Source of the DNA: an uncultured Bacilli bacterium
GTDB lineage: Bacteria; Bacillota_I; Bacilli_A; RF39; UBA660
Direction of reading: 5' to 3'
DNA length: 15,591 bases
Assembly (NCBI GenBank): GCA_949879835.1
Contig: CATLBU010000013.1
Location: 1-15,591 of the forward strand
Shown here: positions 1 through 5,246 of the stretch, piece after piece
Layout of the letters: each line of letters starts with the position of its first letter
How positions within the stretch are numbered: position 1 is the stretch's first letter
Position numbers and translations under genes: made by a program
The notes under the pieces: generated by a model
Database searches by the model: none
Told to the model about the DNA's origin: nothing
What the model saw: the letters and a program-made list of their open reading frames with translations, nothing else

Positions 1-2
1 GG

Positions 3-272
3 TGTTCCAATAAGATGTTTCAACAAAAGATAACCCATTATTTATTGGATTTAGGTTATGATTTAAATATGATTAAAAGAGTAATGAATCAATTTTCATT
101 TGATTCAACAGAAGCTATTGAAAAAGATTATTTAAAATTACAAAAGAAATTATCTTCTAAATATCAAGACTTGCAATTACAAAATCAAATTAAGAATAAA
201 TTATATCAAAAGGGATATTCATTGGAAGAGATTAACCAATGTATACAAAAAAAAGAAGCTTTGTCTATTTAG
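3..272 (+). CDS. recX: Regulatory protein RecX, C-terminal part (5' end cut by window)
   Basis: RecX binds RecA filaments and limits or modulates recombination and SOS activity in the cytoplasm. The visible part has the repeated three-helix pattern of RecX. One unit carries 'LLDLGYDLNMIKRVM'. A second, after a Lys-rich linker, carries 'KLYQKGYSLEEINQCI', the family's '.L..kGys...I' signature. The frame stays open to the left edge, so the ATG at 15 is probably an internal Met and the gene starts outside the window. Full RecX proteins are usually well over 150 residues, and only about 90 are here. The gene runs convergently into the PrsA-like gene and their stop regions overlap by 8 bases. The family call is good; a short variant starting at 15 is possible but less likely. 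Confidence 0.75.
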   Translation, partial: CSNKMFQQKITHYLLDLGYDLNMIKRVMNQFSFDSTEAIEKDYLKLQKKLSSKYQDLQLQNQIKNKLYQKGYSLEEINQCIQKKEALSI

Positions 273-280
273 CTTCTTTT
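251..280. terminator. Bidirectional terminator inside the recX and prsA gene ends
   Basis: The perfect 10-bp stem AAAAGAAGCT (251-260) / AGCTTCTTTT (271-280) has a 10-base loop. Read on the minus strand it is followed by a run of eight T, a strong terminator for the PrsA-like gene. On the plus strand the stem ends in TTTT and can serve recX. Both stop codons lie in the loop or right arm. Confidence 0.8.
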
Positions 281-1437
281 ATAATGGCATTATAATTCTT
301 TTTAATTGTAGTATCTTTGATGTTTAAATTATATTTTTTTCTAATATCAACCCAAGTATTACTGATTAAATTAGAATCTTCTGTAGTCTTTTTAGTAACT
401 AATGCATCTAAAATTGATGACTTTGATTCTTTTAAGGATGGTTTCTTTGTCGCACTTACCCTTAAAATAACATGATATCCATATTCACTTTTAACAGGTT
501 CTTTTGTATATTTTCCATCTTTTAAATTCAATACTGCTTCAAAGAATTCATCTACAACGTCACCCTTTGTGAAGTTTTCAATTAAACCTTTATCTTCTTT
601 CGATCCCTCATCATCAGAGTAATTTTTAACCAAAGTATCCCATTTTTCACCTTTGTCTAATTTTTCAATCACTTCTTCAGCTTTTTTCTTAGCTGCTTTT
701 TCTGCTTTTTCTTGTTCTTCTTCTGTTGCATCATCATCTGTATCTGGTTTAATTAAAATGTGTTTTGCGTTATAATCTCCATATATTTCTTCATCATAAT
801 ATGTTTGAATCTCTTTATCTGTAATTGATTTTTCAATATATTTTTTCGCAACAATTTCCTTATTTGCTTCTACTATCATTTCATTTAATAATTGATCTTC
901 ATTTTCATATCCATAATTTGATAATACAGTAGAAAATTCCATCCCCTGTGATTCATATTGTTGTTTCAAAGTATCTAGTTGTGATTGGGCATTCTTCTTT
1001 GCTTCATCATTATTTTTAACTTCTTTAGAAACGATGTATTCATCAACCATATTGACTAAAATATTGGTTCCATATTTAGATTTCATTTGTTCAAATAAAT
1101 CTTCTGCTACAAACCTTTTCCCATCAACAGAGGCAACGATTTCTTTTCCTTTGGATAGTTCTGTTTGATTTCCTTTAATTACAATGATTAAAATAATTGC
1201 TAATAAAAGACAGATGATTAATAGAAGTGCAACTCGGAAGTATTGCTCATTTTTATTTTCTACTGCTTTTTTAGTTTCTACAATCTCTACTTTTGGTTCT
1301 TTTGTAGTACTTTTTACTACTTTTTTCGTATTTGTTTGTTTTTCGTTTTTGTTTTGTGTTGTTTTTTTTGTACTTGTTTTGGTCGTTGATTTTGTACTTT
1401 TACTTGTAGTACTTTTTTTGGTGTTATTATTTGCCAT
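265..1437 (-). CDS. prsA: PrsA-like peptidyl-prolyl isomerase foldase, membrane-anchored
   Basis: This is a parvulin-type extracytoplasmic foldase that would help secreted proteins fold outside the membrane. The start at 1437 (MANNN) is chosen because AAAGGAGG (1444-1451) lies 6 bases upstream; the frame extends 10 codons further without a site. Residues 1-65 are a Lys/Thr/Ser-rich cytoplasmic tail. Residues about 68-88 form one hydrophobic segment. A helical SurA_N-like region follows, and a PpiC/rotamase domain spans about 222-327, with 'AKHILIK' and 'EYGYHVILRV' holding the conserved histidines. At 390 residues it is somewhat longer than typical PrsA (~290). Oddly, there is no lipobox Cys: Bacillus PrsA is a lipoprotein, whereas this one appears held by an uncleaved signal anchor. 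Other SurA/PpiC foldases are possible, so the symbol is by homology. Confidence 0.85.
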   Translation of the reverse strand: MANNNTKKSTTSKSTKSTTKTSTKKTTQNKNEKQTNTKKVVKSTTKEPKVEIVETKKAVENKNEQYFRVALLLIICLLLAIILIIVIKGNQTELSKGKEIVASVDGKRFVAEDLFEQMKSKYGTNILVNMVDEYIVSKEVKNNDEAKKNAQSQLDTLKQQYESQGMEFSTVLSNYGYENEDQLLNEMIVEANKEIVAKKYIEKSITDKEIQTYYDEEIYGDYNAKHILIKPDTDDDATEEEQEKAEKAAKKKAEEVIEKLDKGEKWDTLVKNYSDDEGSKEDKGLIENFTKGDVVDEFFEAVLNLKDGKYTKEPVKSEYGYHVILRVSATKKPSLKESKSSILDALVTKKTTEDSNLISNTWVDIRKKYNLNIKDTTIKKNYNAIIKEAK

Positions 1438-1462
1438 ATATATCCTCCTTTGTACAATTAAT

Positions 1463-1491
1463 ATCATAACAAAAATTCCAAAAAATTACAA
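1463..1491 (-). promoter_or_regulatory. Sigma-A-like promoter of the prsA-like gene
   Basis: On the minus strand TTGTAA (1486-1491) and TATGAT (1463-1468) are separated by 17 bases, with an extended -10 TG one base before the hexamer. It precedes the ribosome binding site of the foldase gene by about 12 bases, so the leader is short. Confidence 0.6.
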
Positions 1492-1520
1492 TAAAATTAA
1501 ATAATTTAGTTATAAGTATT

Positions 1521-1548
1521 CACAAATATTTCATTTTTCCATACAATA
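1521..1548 (+). promoter_or_regulatory. Candidate sporulation (sigma-E/sigma-K) promoter for the tiny membrane proteins
   Basis: CATACAATA (1540-1548) matches both the sigma-K -10 consensus CATAnnnTA and the sigma-E -10 CATACAnT. A CACA (1521-1524) that fits the short sigma-K -35 element lies 15 bases upstream, close to the usual 16. No good sigma-A pair is seen here. The assignment rests on motif match plus the sporulation-linked family downstream. Confidence 0.45.
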
Positions 1549-1578
1549 CTGTGAAAAGATAAAAAGGAGGAATGCTTT

Positions 1579-1662
1579 ATGTGTAATACTGGAGTATCTG
1601 GAGCTGCAATTGTTTTAGTATTATTTATACTTTTAATAATTATACTTGGGGCCTATATTTAA
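1579..1662 (+). CDS. YjcZ-like tiny membrane protein, 27 aa
   Basis: This is a 27-residue peptide with a short polar start (MCNTGVSG) followed by one hydrophobic helix ending in GAYI. Length and pattern match the YjcZ / 'tiny transmembrane' proteins of Bacilli, several of which are made during sporulation. The ribosome binding site AAAAAGGAGG ends 8 bases before the ATG. A second small membrane protein begins 24 bases after the stop and the pair shares one terminator, so they form a two-gene operon. There is no catalytic motif, and the exact role of the family is unknown. Being real is supported by the strong SD, codon use like its neighbours, and the conserved family pattern. Confidence 0.75.
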   Translation: MCNTGVSGAAIVLVLFILLIIILGAYI

Positions 1663-1686
1663 TCTAAGTAAGGAGGTGTAGTTGAT

Positions 1687-1845
1687 ATGGCATGTGGAAA
1701 TTCTTGCGATAAAAATAATGCAACTACTACAACTTGTCAAACAACTAGTCAAAAACATTGTTGTAATAATGGCGGAGGATATGTATGTATCGTTGTATTA
1801 TATATCTTACTTGCTATTATTATTGGCTCATTTATTGTTTATTAA
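1687..1845 (+). CDS. Cys-rich small membrane protein of YjcZ type, 52 aa
   Basis: The start is the ATG at 1687, behind an excellent TAAGGAGGTG (1669-1678) with 8-base spacing; an overlapping longer frame from 1682 is a shadow. Residues 1-31 are polar and rich in Cys, Asn and Thr, with Cys at 3, 7, 17, 25 and 26, then a Gly-rich hinge (NNGGGY). Residues about 32-52 are one hydrophobic helix ending 'GSFIVY'. The helix resembles that of the 27-aa neighbour (polar head, Gly-rich turn, aliphatic helix with a late Gly), so it looks like a YjcZ-type protein with an added Cys-rich head. The Cys could bind metal or crosslink in a spore coat; this is inference. It is followed directly by a terminator. 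Confidence 0.7.
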   Translation: MACGNSCDKNNATTTTCQTTSQKHCCNNGGGYVCIVVLYILLAIIIGSFIVY

Positions 1846-1846
1846 A

Positions 1847-1870
1847 AAGAAGGGAAGTATCCCTTTTTTT
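1847..1870 (+). terminator. Rho-independent terminator of the tiny-protein operon
   Basis: The stem AAGGGA (1850-1855) / TCCCTT (1860-1865) has a 4-base loop. It is extended by A-T pairs and runs into eight T. It starts right after the stop of the 52-aa gene. Confidence 0.85.
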
Positions 1871-1894
1871 GATGTTGAATATAAGTTGAAAAAC

Positions 1895-1912
1895 AGAACT
1901 GGAAACAGTTCT
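1895..1912 (+). other. Small GNRA-capped hairpin between operon and tRNA
   Basis: The 7-bp stem AGAACTG / CAGTTCT is capped by GAAA and lies in the 214-base gap 1846-2059. There is no clean T-run, so it is at best a weak secondary terminator. The rest of the gap holds only very short ORFs (9 codons at most) and the tRNA promoter. Confidence 0.3.
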
Positions 1913-2011
1913 TCATAATTTCAATTTTATTTCATAATATAGTATAAAAAGAAATGAAGGGTATCTATGAAAATTCTTCTTAAATAAATTTAAAAAAATT
2001 TTCAAAAAGTA

Positions 2012-2040
2012 TTGTCAAATTAGACAAAATACGATATACT
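2012..2040 (+). promoter_or_regulatory. Promoter of tRNA-Ile
   Basis: TTGTCA (2012-2017), a 17-base spacer and TATACT (2035-2040) make a near-consensus sigma-A promoter, about 20 bases upstream of the mature tRNA 5' end. Confidence 0.7.
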
Positions 2041-2059
2041 TTAATAGTCATTGATAAAT

Positions 2060-2136
<77 letters not shown>

Positions 2137-2171
2137 GATTGATAGGAAACTCGAATTTCGAGCAACAATAT

Positions 2172-2199
2172 AAAACGCACTTGATAAAAGCGCGTTTTT
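2172..2199 (+). terminator. Terminator downstream of tRNA-Ile
   Basis: The stem AAAACGC (2172-2178) / GCGTTTT (2192-2198) has a 13-base loop and ends in a T-run. The loop contains the -35 box of the promoter assigned to the short RNA that follows. Confidence 0.6.
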
Positions 2200-2209
2200 A
2201 TGTTATTAT
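2181..2209 (+). promoter_or_regulatory. Promoter for the plus-strand short RNA (candidate antitoxin)
   Basis: TTGATA (2181-2186), a 17-base spacer and TATTAT (2204-2209), with a TG extended -10 at 2201-2202. Five of six bases match in each hexamer. The predicted start is about 2216. The -35 box is nested in the loop of the tRNA terminator. Confidence 0.6.
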
Positions 2210-2215
2210 GAATAT

Positions 2216-2327
2216 GTCAAGGAAACTTGCATAAAATAAAAAAGGGAATACTTAACCTTTCCATGTTGAGTGTTCGCCAAAGATTTGGTTAGCACTTAAT
2301 CTACGAAAGTAAATTGAGTGCTTTTTT
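2216..2327 (+). ncRNA. Candidate antisense (antitoxin) RNA of about 110 nt
   Basis: A transcript predicted from the promoter at 2181-2209 would end at the strong hairpin plus T-run at 2291-2327. It contains no convincing ORF. It is convergent with the hydrophobic 27-aa peptide gene at 2342-2425, and that gene's mRNA, if it reads to the T-rich stretch near 2240, would overlap this RNA by roughly 90 bases. That is the arrangement of 3'-overlapping type I toxin-antitoxin pairs such as txpA/RatA and bsrG/SR4. The RNA also carries AGCACTTAA (2291-2299), which can pair with the toxin leader. Existence and ends are predicted, not shown. Confidence 0.55.
2291..2327 (+). terminator. Strong terminator ending the short plus-strand RNA
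   Basis: The 14-pair stem 2291-2304 / 2309-2322 has one mismatch and one wobble, a GAAA tetraloop (2305-2308) and a T-run at 2322-2327. On the minus strand no T-run follows, so the toxin mRNA would be expected to read through it. Confidence 0.85.
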
Positions 2328-2341
2328 CTTATGATAGTTTA

Positions 2342-2425
2342 CTATATTACAAAAGTAAAAAGTAAGGCTATGAGTAAGAAGATAATTAGAATAAGGGAAA
2401 GAATCAAAAAATCTTTCTTATGCAT
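2342..2425 (-). CDS. Candidate type I toxin: 27-aa hydrophobic membrane peptide
   Basis: The peptide starts MHKKD, a short basic head, and continues as one uninterrupted hydrophobic segment (Phe, Leu, Ile, Ala) to the C-terminal FVI. This is the form of membrane-damaging type I toxins. The ribosome binding site is an ideal AAAGGAGG (2434-2441), 8 bases before the ATG at 2425. The leader can fold into CTTTC/GAAAG (arms 2438-2442 and 2447-2451), which would hide part of that site. It has its own promoter at 2489-2517 and faces a convergent short RNA. It matches no named toxin family that I recognise (not clearly Fst, TxpA or BsrG). The alternative is an ordinary small membrane protein, but the antisense layout argues for a toxin. 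Confidence 0.6.
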   Translation of the reverse strand: MHKKDFLILSLILIIFLLIALLFTFVI

Positions 2426-2488
2426 ATCATCAGCCTCCTTTCACATGAAAGTTGGCAAGCACTCAACGATTAAATATTCCTAATACTA

Positions 2489-2517
2489 ATTATATCAAGT
2501 TATTTATTTTATAACAA
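2489..2517 (-). promoter_or_regulatory. Promoter of the candidate toxin gene
   Basis: On the minus strand TTGTTA (2512-2517) and a consensus TATAAT (2489-2494) are separated by exactly 17 bases. The predicted start is near 2481, giving a leader of about 55 bases that contains the repeat at 2452-2467. Confidence 0.65.
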
Positions 2518-2522
2518 TGTCA

Positions 2523-2549
2523 TTTACTAAATTTTGACAATTTAGTAAA
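2523..2549. promoter_or_regulatory. Palindrome 1, operator-like, before the transglutaminase gene
   Basis: TTTACTAAATT (2523-2533) and AATTTAGTAAA (2539-2549) are a perfect 11-bp inverted repeat with centre TTGAC. It overlaps the TTGACA -35 box (2534-2539) of the gene at 2601. It lies too far upstream of any T-run to be a terminator, so a repressor site is the likeliest reading. Confidence 0.5.
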
Positions 2550-2563
2550 CACACTTGCATATT
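2534..2563 (+). promoter_or_regulatory. Promoter of the transglutaminase-like gene
   Basis: A consensus -35 TTGACA (2534-2539) and CATATT (2558-2563) are spaced 18 bases apart. The -10 is imperfect. Both boxes lie inside inverted repeats, so the promoter looks controlled. Confidence 0.45.
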
Positions 2564-2578
2564 GTCAAAAACAATATG
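2558..2578. promoter_or_regulatory. Palindrome 2, operator-like, over the -10/start region
   Basis: CATATTGT (2558-2565) and ACAATATG (2571-2578) are a perfect 8-bp inverted repeat with loop CAAAA. The ten bases TTTTGACAAT at the heart of palindrome 1 (2532-2541) recur inverted here as ATTGTCAAAA (2561-2570). The two sites may therefore bind the same protein. Confidence 0.45.
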
Positions 2579-2600
2579 TAAAAGATAAGGGAGATTTTAT

Positions 2601-3233
2601 ATGGGATTCATAATAAAAAATAGAACATATTATAATAGTCTAGGACAAATAGTTTCAAAAGAAATTTTTGAAAATGAATGGAAAGCATTTAATCAAAAAT
2701 TAGATGAAGAATATAATAAAAAATTGGATGAGTTAATTTCAATGATACCTTTAGATTTATCTCAGGAAGAAAAAATAAAATTTATATTTAATTGGCTAGT
2801 AAATAATATAAATTATGAGCATAATCTTAATTATAATAATGATGGTAGTGTAACTTGTCCAATAATTGGGATATATAATAATTGGGGGATAAGAGTCAGT
2901 GATAAATATGCTCCACTATTATTGAAGAAAGCAATATGTGCTGGAATTGTACCAGTTTTAAATGATATTTGCACAAAATTAGGTATCGAATCTACATCAA
3001 TAAGAGGAGAAACAAGAAAATTAGAAAATGGAGCTAGAGTACAACATATTTGGAATATAATAACTATTGATGGTTTGCCAAAACATTTTGATGTTGTATA
3101 TGGAATTTATAATAGAGAAAAAGGAATGAATCCATTAGATTATTGTTTGATAAGTGACGAAACATTGCAACAAATAGGCCCACATTGTAATTATGATACT
3201 ACAATTTTTACTAATAATACCATAAAAAAATAA
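2601..3233 (+). CDS. Transglutaminase-like superfamily protein (210 aa)
   Basis: The papain-like transglutaminase fold uses a Cys-His-Asp triad. Here Cys113 sits in 'AICAGIVPVLNDICTKLGI', the nucleophile helix in which Cys starts a helix after Ala-Ile. His149 follows in 'RVQHIWNIITIDG' and Asp164 in 'KHFDVVYG', with the usual order and spacing. Members act as protein crosslinkers, proteases or amidases, and the substrate cannot be told. There is no signal peptide, so it appears cytoplasmic, unlike many bacterial transglutaminase-like proteins. Residues 1-60 are a helical, charged lead-in. The start at ATG 2601 has AAGGGAG (2587-2593) 7 bases upstream. It is monocistronic, with two palindromes over its promoter and a terminator at 3304. 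It neighbours a candidate toxin locus, and a role as an accessory effector is only speculation. Confidence 0.75.
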   Translation: MGFIIKNRTYYNSLGQIVSKEIFENEWKAFNQKLDEEYNKKLDELISMIPLDLSQEEKIKFIFNWLVNNINYEHNLNYNNDGSVTCPIIGIYNNWGIRVSDKYAPLLLKKAICAGIVPVLNDICTKLGIESTSIRGETRKLENGARVQHIWNIITIDGLPKHFDVVYGIYNREKGMNPLDYCLISDETLQQIGPHCNYDTTIFTNNTIKK

Positions 3234-3274
3234 AGTTGTTGAACTTCTATCTCTCGGGCACCATAGGGAAATCT

Positions 3275-3291
3275 GTTCGAACTATTCGAAC
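3275..3291. repeat. Short perfect inverted repeat
   Basis: GTTCGAA (3275-3281) / TTCGAAC (3285-3291) has a 3-base centre, between the transglutaminase gene and the 55-aa gene. It may be an operator or an RNA hairpin; no T-run follows. The flanking stretch 3234-3303 is locally richer in G+C than the surroundings. Confidence 0.3.
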
Positions 3292-3303
3292 TTTGATATA
3301 TAG

Positions 3304-3327
3304 AATCAATCGAAAGATTGGTTTTTT
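3304..3327 (+). terminator. Rho-independent terminator before the 55-aa gene
   Basis: The stem AATCAATC (3304-3311) / GATTGGTT (3316-3323) has a GAAA loop and a T-run to 3327. It ends the transglutaminase transcript. It lies only 38 bases before the next start codon, so it could instead be an attenuator of the 55-aa gene. Confidence 0.75.
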
Positions 3328-3365
3328 CTGTTTTTAGGAAGAAATCATAGGAAAGGTTGGTATCT

Positions 3366-3533
3366 ATGATTAAGGTAATCAAAAAAGAAATTGATATGGA
3401 GGAATCTTTAAAGAAACGATTAGAGATTATATGTGATTTTTGTAATACTACTCCAACAATTATAAATGGTAGGATAAGAAAGATTGATAAGACTAATTTA
3501 AAGTATGTGTGCACAGAAAAAAGAAATATTTAA
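3366..3533 (+). CDS. Small hypothetical protein with partial Cys motif (55 aa)
   Basis: The ATG at 3366 has AGGAAAGG (3349-3356) 9 bases upstream. The protein is basic, with a charged helix (residues 1-20), then 'IICDFCNTTP' and a later 'YVCTEK'. CxxC plus a later lone Cys looks like a zinc ribbon that has lost its last knuckle: CTEK stands where CxxC would be expected. I do not recognise a family. The following gene begins 14 bases after the stop, or overlaps it if its GTG at 3509 is used. A frameshifted or truncated zinc-ribbon protein is possible. Confidence 0.5.
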   Translation: MIKVIKKEIDMEESLKKRLEIICDFCNTTPTIINGRIRKIDKTNLKYVCTEKRNI

Positions 3534-3547
3534 TTTTAAAGATTAGA

Positions 3548-4108
3548 ATGTTTCAATATGTTATTGTTGATATAGATAAAATGGAAAATATAACAGAAGA
3601 ACAATTTCAAGCAGAATTTGATGAGGATTTTTTTATGAACTATTTTGATGAAATCAAAAAACAAGTTAGTGCTTTGTTTGAACTTTATTCTCTTAATAAA
3701 TATGAGGGAGATATACAAGAATTCGTTAAGTTTTATAAGGATAGTCAAAGCATATTACATTTGACTCCTAGGTTATCTTATCGATTTGATATAGGGGAGG
3801 CATATACTTATTTTTGCATTGATTTTATAGACGCAAGCGCTCAAATGGGCTTTCAAACACCAGATCAAGCATTATATGAACATTTATTTTTAGAATATGA
3901 TTTAACACCTTCTGGATTACAAGATGCTCAATCTAAAATTGGAGTAGAGAAAATGTATGATATGTTTAAAAGGATAAAAGAAATTAGGATTCCAAAACAG
4001 TTTATCCCATGTGACTTGCATCAACAATATTTATCTAAATCTAATATAGAGACTTCTCAATTAGAAAAGGTAAAGGTAATAAAATATTATAATTTTATAG
4101 AACATTAG
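3548..4108 (+). CDS. Hypothetical protein, about 187 aa
   Basis: I do not recognise this protein. It is acidic and mainly helical, soluble, with no signal or membrane segment. It contains 'ENITEEQFQAEFDEDFF' near the start, and a central part 'SYRFDIGEAYTYFCIDF' followed by 'LEYDLTPSGLQDAQ' and 'MFKRIKEIRIPK'. The start is uncertain. ATG 3548 follows the 55-aa gene by 14 bases, GTG 3509 would overlap it, and ATG 3581 is also possible; none has a clear ribosome binding site, which suggests translational coupling to the 55-aa gene. Codon use and A+T content match the neighbouring accessory genes. No terminator was found between it and the kinase gene, but that gene has its own extended -10. Confidence 0.6.
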   Translation: MFQYVIVDIDKMENITEEQFQAEFDEDFFMNYFDEIKKQVSALFELYSLNKYEGDIQEFVKFYKDSQSILHLTPRLSYRFDIGEAYTYFCIDFIDASAQMGFQTPDQALYEHLFLEYDLTPSGLQDAQSKIGVEKMYDMFKRIKEIRIPKQFIPCDLHQQYLSKSNIETSQLEKVKVIKYYNFIEH

Positions 4109-4170
4109 TTTTATTTAAAATAATTGAAGTATTTTAATGGTGATTAAGTAATGGTAAAACAGTGACTTCA

Positions 4171-4179
4171 TGATATAAT
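4171..4179 (+). promoter_or_regulatory. Extended -10 promoter of the APH-like kinase gene
   Basis: TG-A-TATAAT (extended -10, hexamer 4174-4179) has no convincing -35 box. The predicted start is near 4186, leaving a leader of only about 15 bases before the ATG at 4202. Confidence 0.5.
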
Positions 4180-4201
4180 AGTTTTAGAAAGTGGTGAAAC
4201 T

Positions 4202-5188
4202 ATGGAATATCGTAATTCTTATGAAAGAATAGATAATGTTACTGATATCGATTATATTTCCAATCAGATATGTAAAAAATATATGTTTAAAAAATATATT
4301 AATTATGAATTGATAGAAATAGGGTATGAGGATTTTAATTATATTCTAAATACAGAAGATAATAAATATGTTGTGAAAATATTTAATAGCGAAAGAGACG
4401 ATAGCTCGTGTAAAAGATTAATTGATATTTTAGTAAAATCAATGGAAAATGACATACCAGTACCTAAAATTTTTACAGTAAATGGAGATTATATTTTCAC
4501 AATAAAAATGAACAATATTGTATTAAGATTATTTGTAATGGAATATATTGATGGTAAAAATTTTTGGGAATTGAACCGTGAATTAACAAACAATGAACTA
4601 AAACAGGTGGCTCAAATTGCTTCAAATATTAATTCTATTGATTATAACATTAAAGAAGTATTTTATGATGAATGGACAGTAACAAATTTAAAATTAGAAT
4701 ATGAGAAGAAAAAGCATTGTTTAACAACTAAAGAAAACAAAATAATACAAAAAATTGTAGAGGAATTTGAATTAATTGACTTTGATAAAATGAAATATTC
4801 ATACATCCATGGAGATATAATAAAAGCAAACCTAATTTTAGACCCAAATGGAAAGATTTATGTTATAGACTTTTCGGCATTTAATTATTTACCTAGAATA
4901 ATAGAGATTGCGGCATCATTATTAGGATTATGTTTAACAGATAGCAAGAATTCAACTATAAAAAATATCAATAGATTTTTAGGCTATTATAATTTACATA
5001 ATACTTTAGAAAATAATGAAATAGAGAAATTACCATTAATATTGAAAGCATTAGCCTCTATGTATATAATTCAAACTCGCTATATAAAATCAAATTCAGG
5101 TGATTATTTAGAGAATGATTATTGGCTATCAGAGGGGGTAAAGTTTTTATCAATGAATATAGAGCAATCAGATATATGTGTGCAATAA
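4202..5188 (+). CDS. APH-family phosphotransferase (aminoglycoside phosphotransferase / homoserine kinase II fold)
   Basis: This is a protein-kinase-like small-molecule kinase of 328 residues. 'YVVKIF' gives the ATP-binding Lys59. 'MEYIDGKNFWEL' is the hinge. Catalytic 'HGDIIKANLI' holds Asp205 and the metal-binding Asn210. 'VIDFSAF' holds Asp223, the DFG-like metal ligand. These motifs define the APH superfamily, which phosphorylates hydroxyl groups of aminoglycosides, choline, homoserine, methylthioribose and others. The substrate cannot be read from the sequence, and calling it a resistance gene would be overreach. The ribosome binding site is weak and the leader very short. It stands alone between an unknown gene and a large inverted repeat. 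Confidence 0.8.
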   Translation: MEYRNSYERIDNVTDIDYISNQICKKYMFKKYINYELIEIGYEDFNYILNTEDNKYVVKIFNSERDDSSCKRLIDILVKSMENDIPVPKIFTVNGDYIFTIKMNNIVLRLFVMEYIDGKNFWELNRELTNNELKQVAQIASNINSIDYNIKEVFYDEWTVTNLKLEYEKKKHCLTTKENKIIQKIVEEFELIDFDKMKYSYIHGDIIKANLILDPNGKIYVIDFSAFNYLPRIIEIAASLLGLCLTDSKNSTIKNINRFLGYYNLHNTLENNEIEKLPLILKALASMYIIQTRYIKSNSGDYLENDYWLSEGVKFLSMNIEQSDICVQ

Positions 5189-5246
5189 ATGGGATAATAA
5201 CAATGTCATTGGTTTTAGATAAATCAAAAATTTAAAATATATTAAA

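Noticed and set aside
1184..1504. 106-aa plus-strand ORF, hydrophobic
   Set aside because: It is the antisense reading of the Lys/Thr-rich tail and membrane helix of the prsA-like gene, with no ribosome binding site.
1682..1918. 78-aa ORF from TTG 1682
   Set aside because: It lies out of frame over the 52-aa Cys-rich gene and its terminator; the ATG at 1687 has the well-placed SD.
3234..3265. tRNA 3'-end-like string (TCTCTCGGGCACCA) suggesting an attachment-site remnant
   Set aside because: No T-arm can be folded: the five bases on each side of the putative loop do not pair, and there is no match to either tRNA in the window.
3191..3514. 107-aa minus-strand ORF
   Set aside because: It runs across a terminator and opposes the 55-aa gene, which has the better ribosome binding site and composition.
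4202..5188. Naming the APH-fold protein as an aminoglycoside resistance gene
   Set aside because: Only the general kinase motifs are visible; the superfamily has many substrates and there is no resistance-type context.
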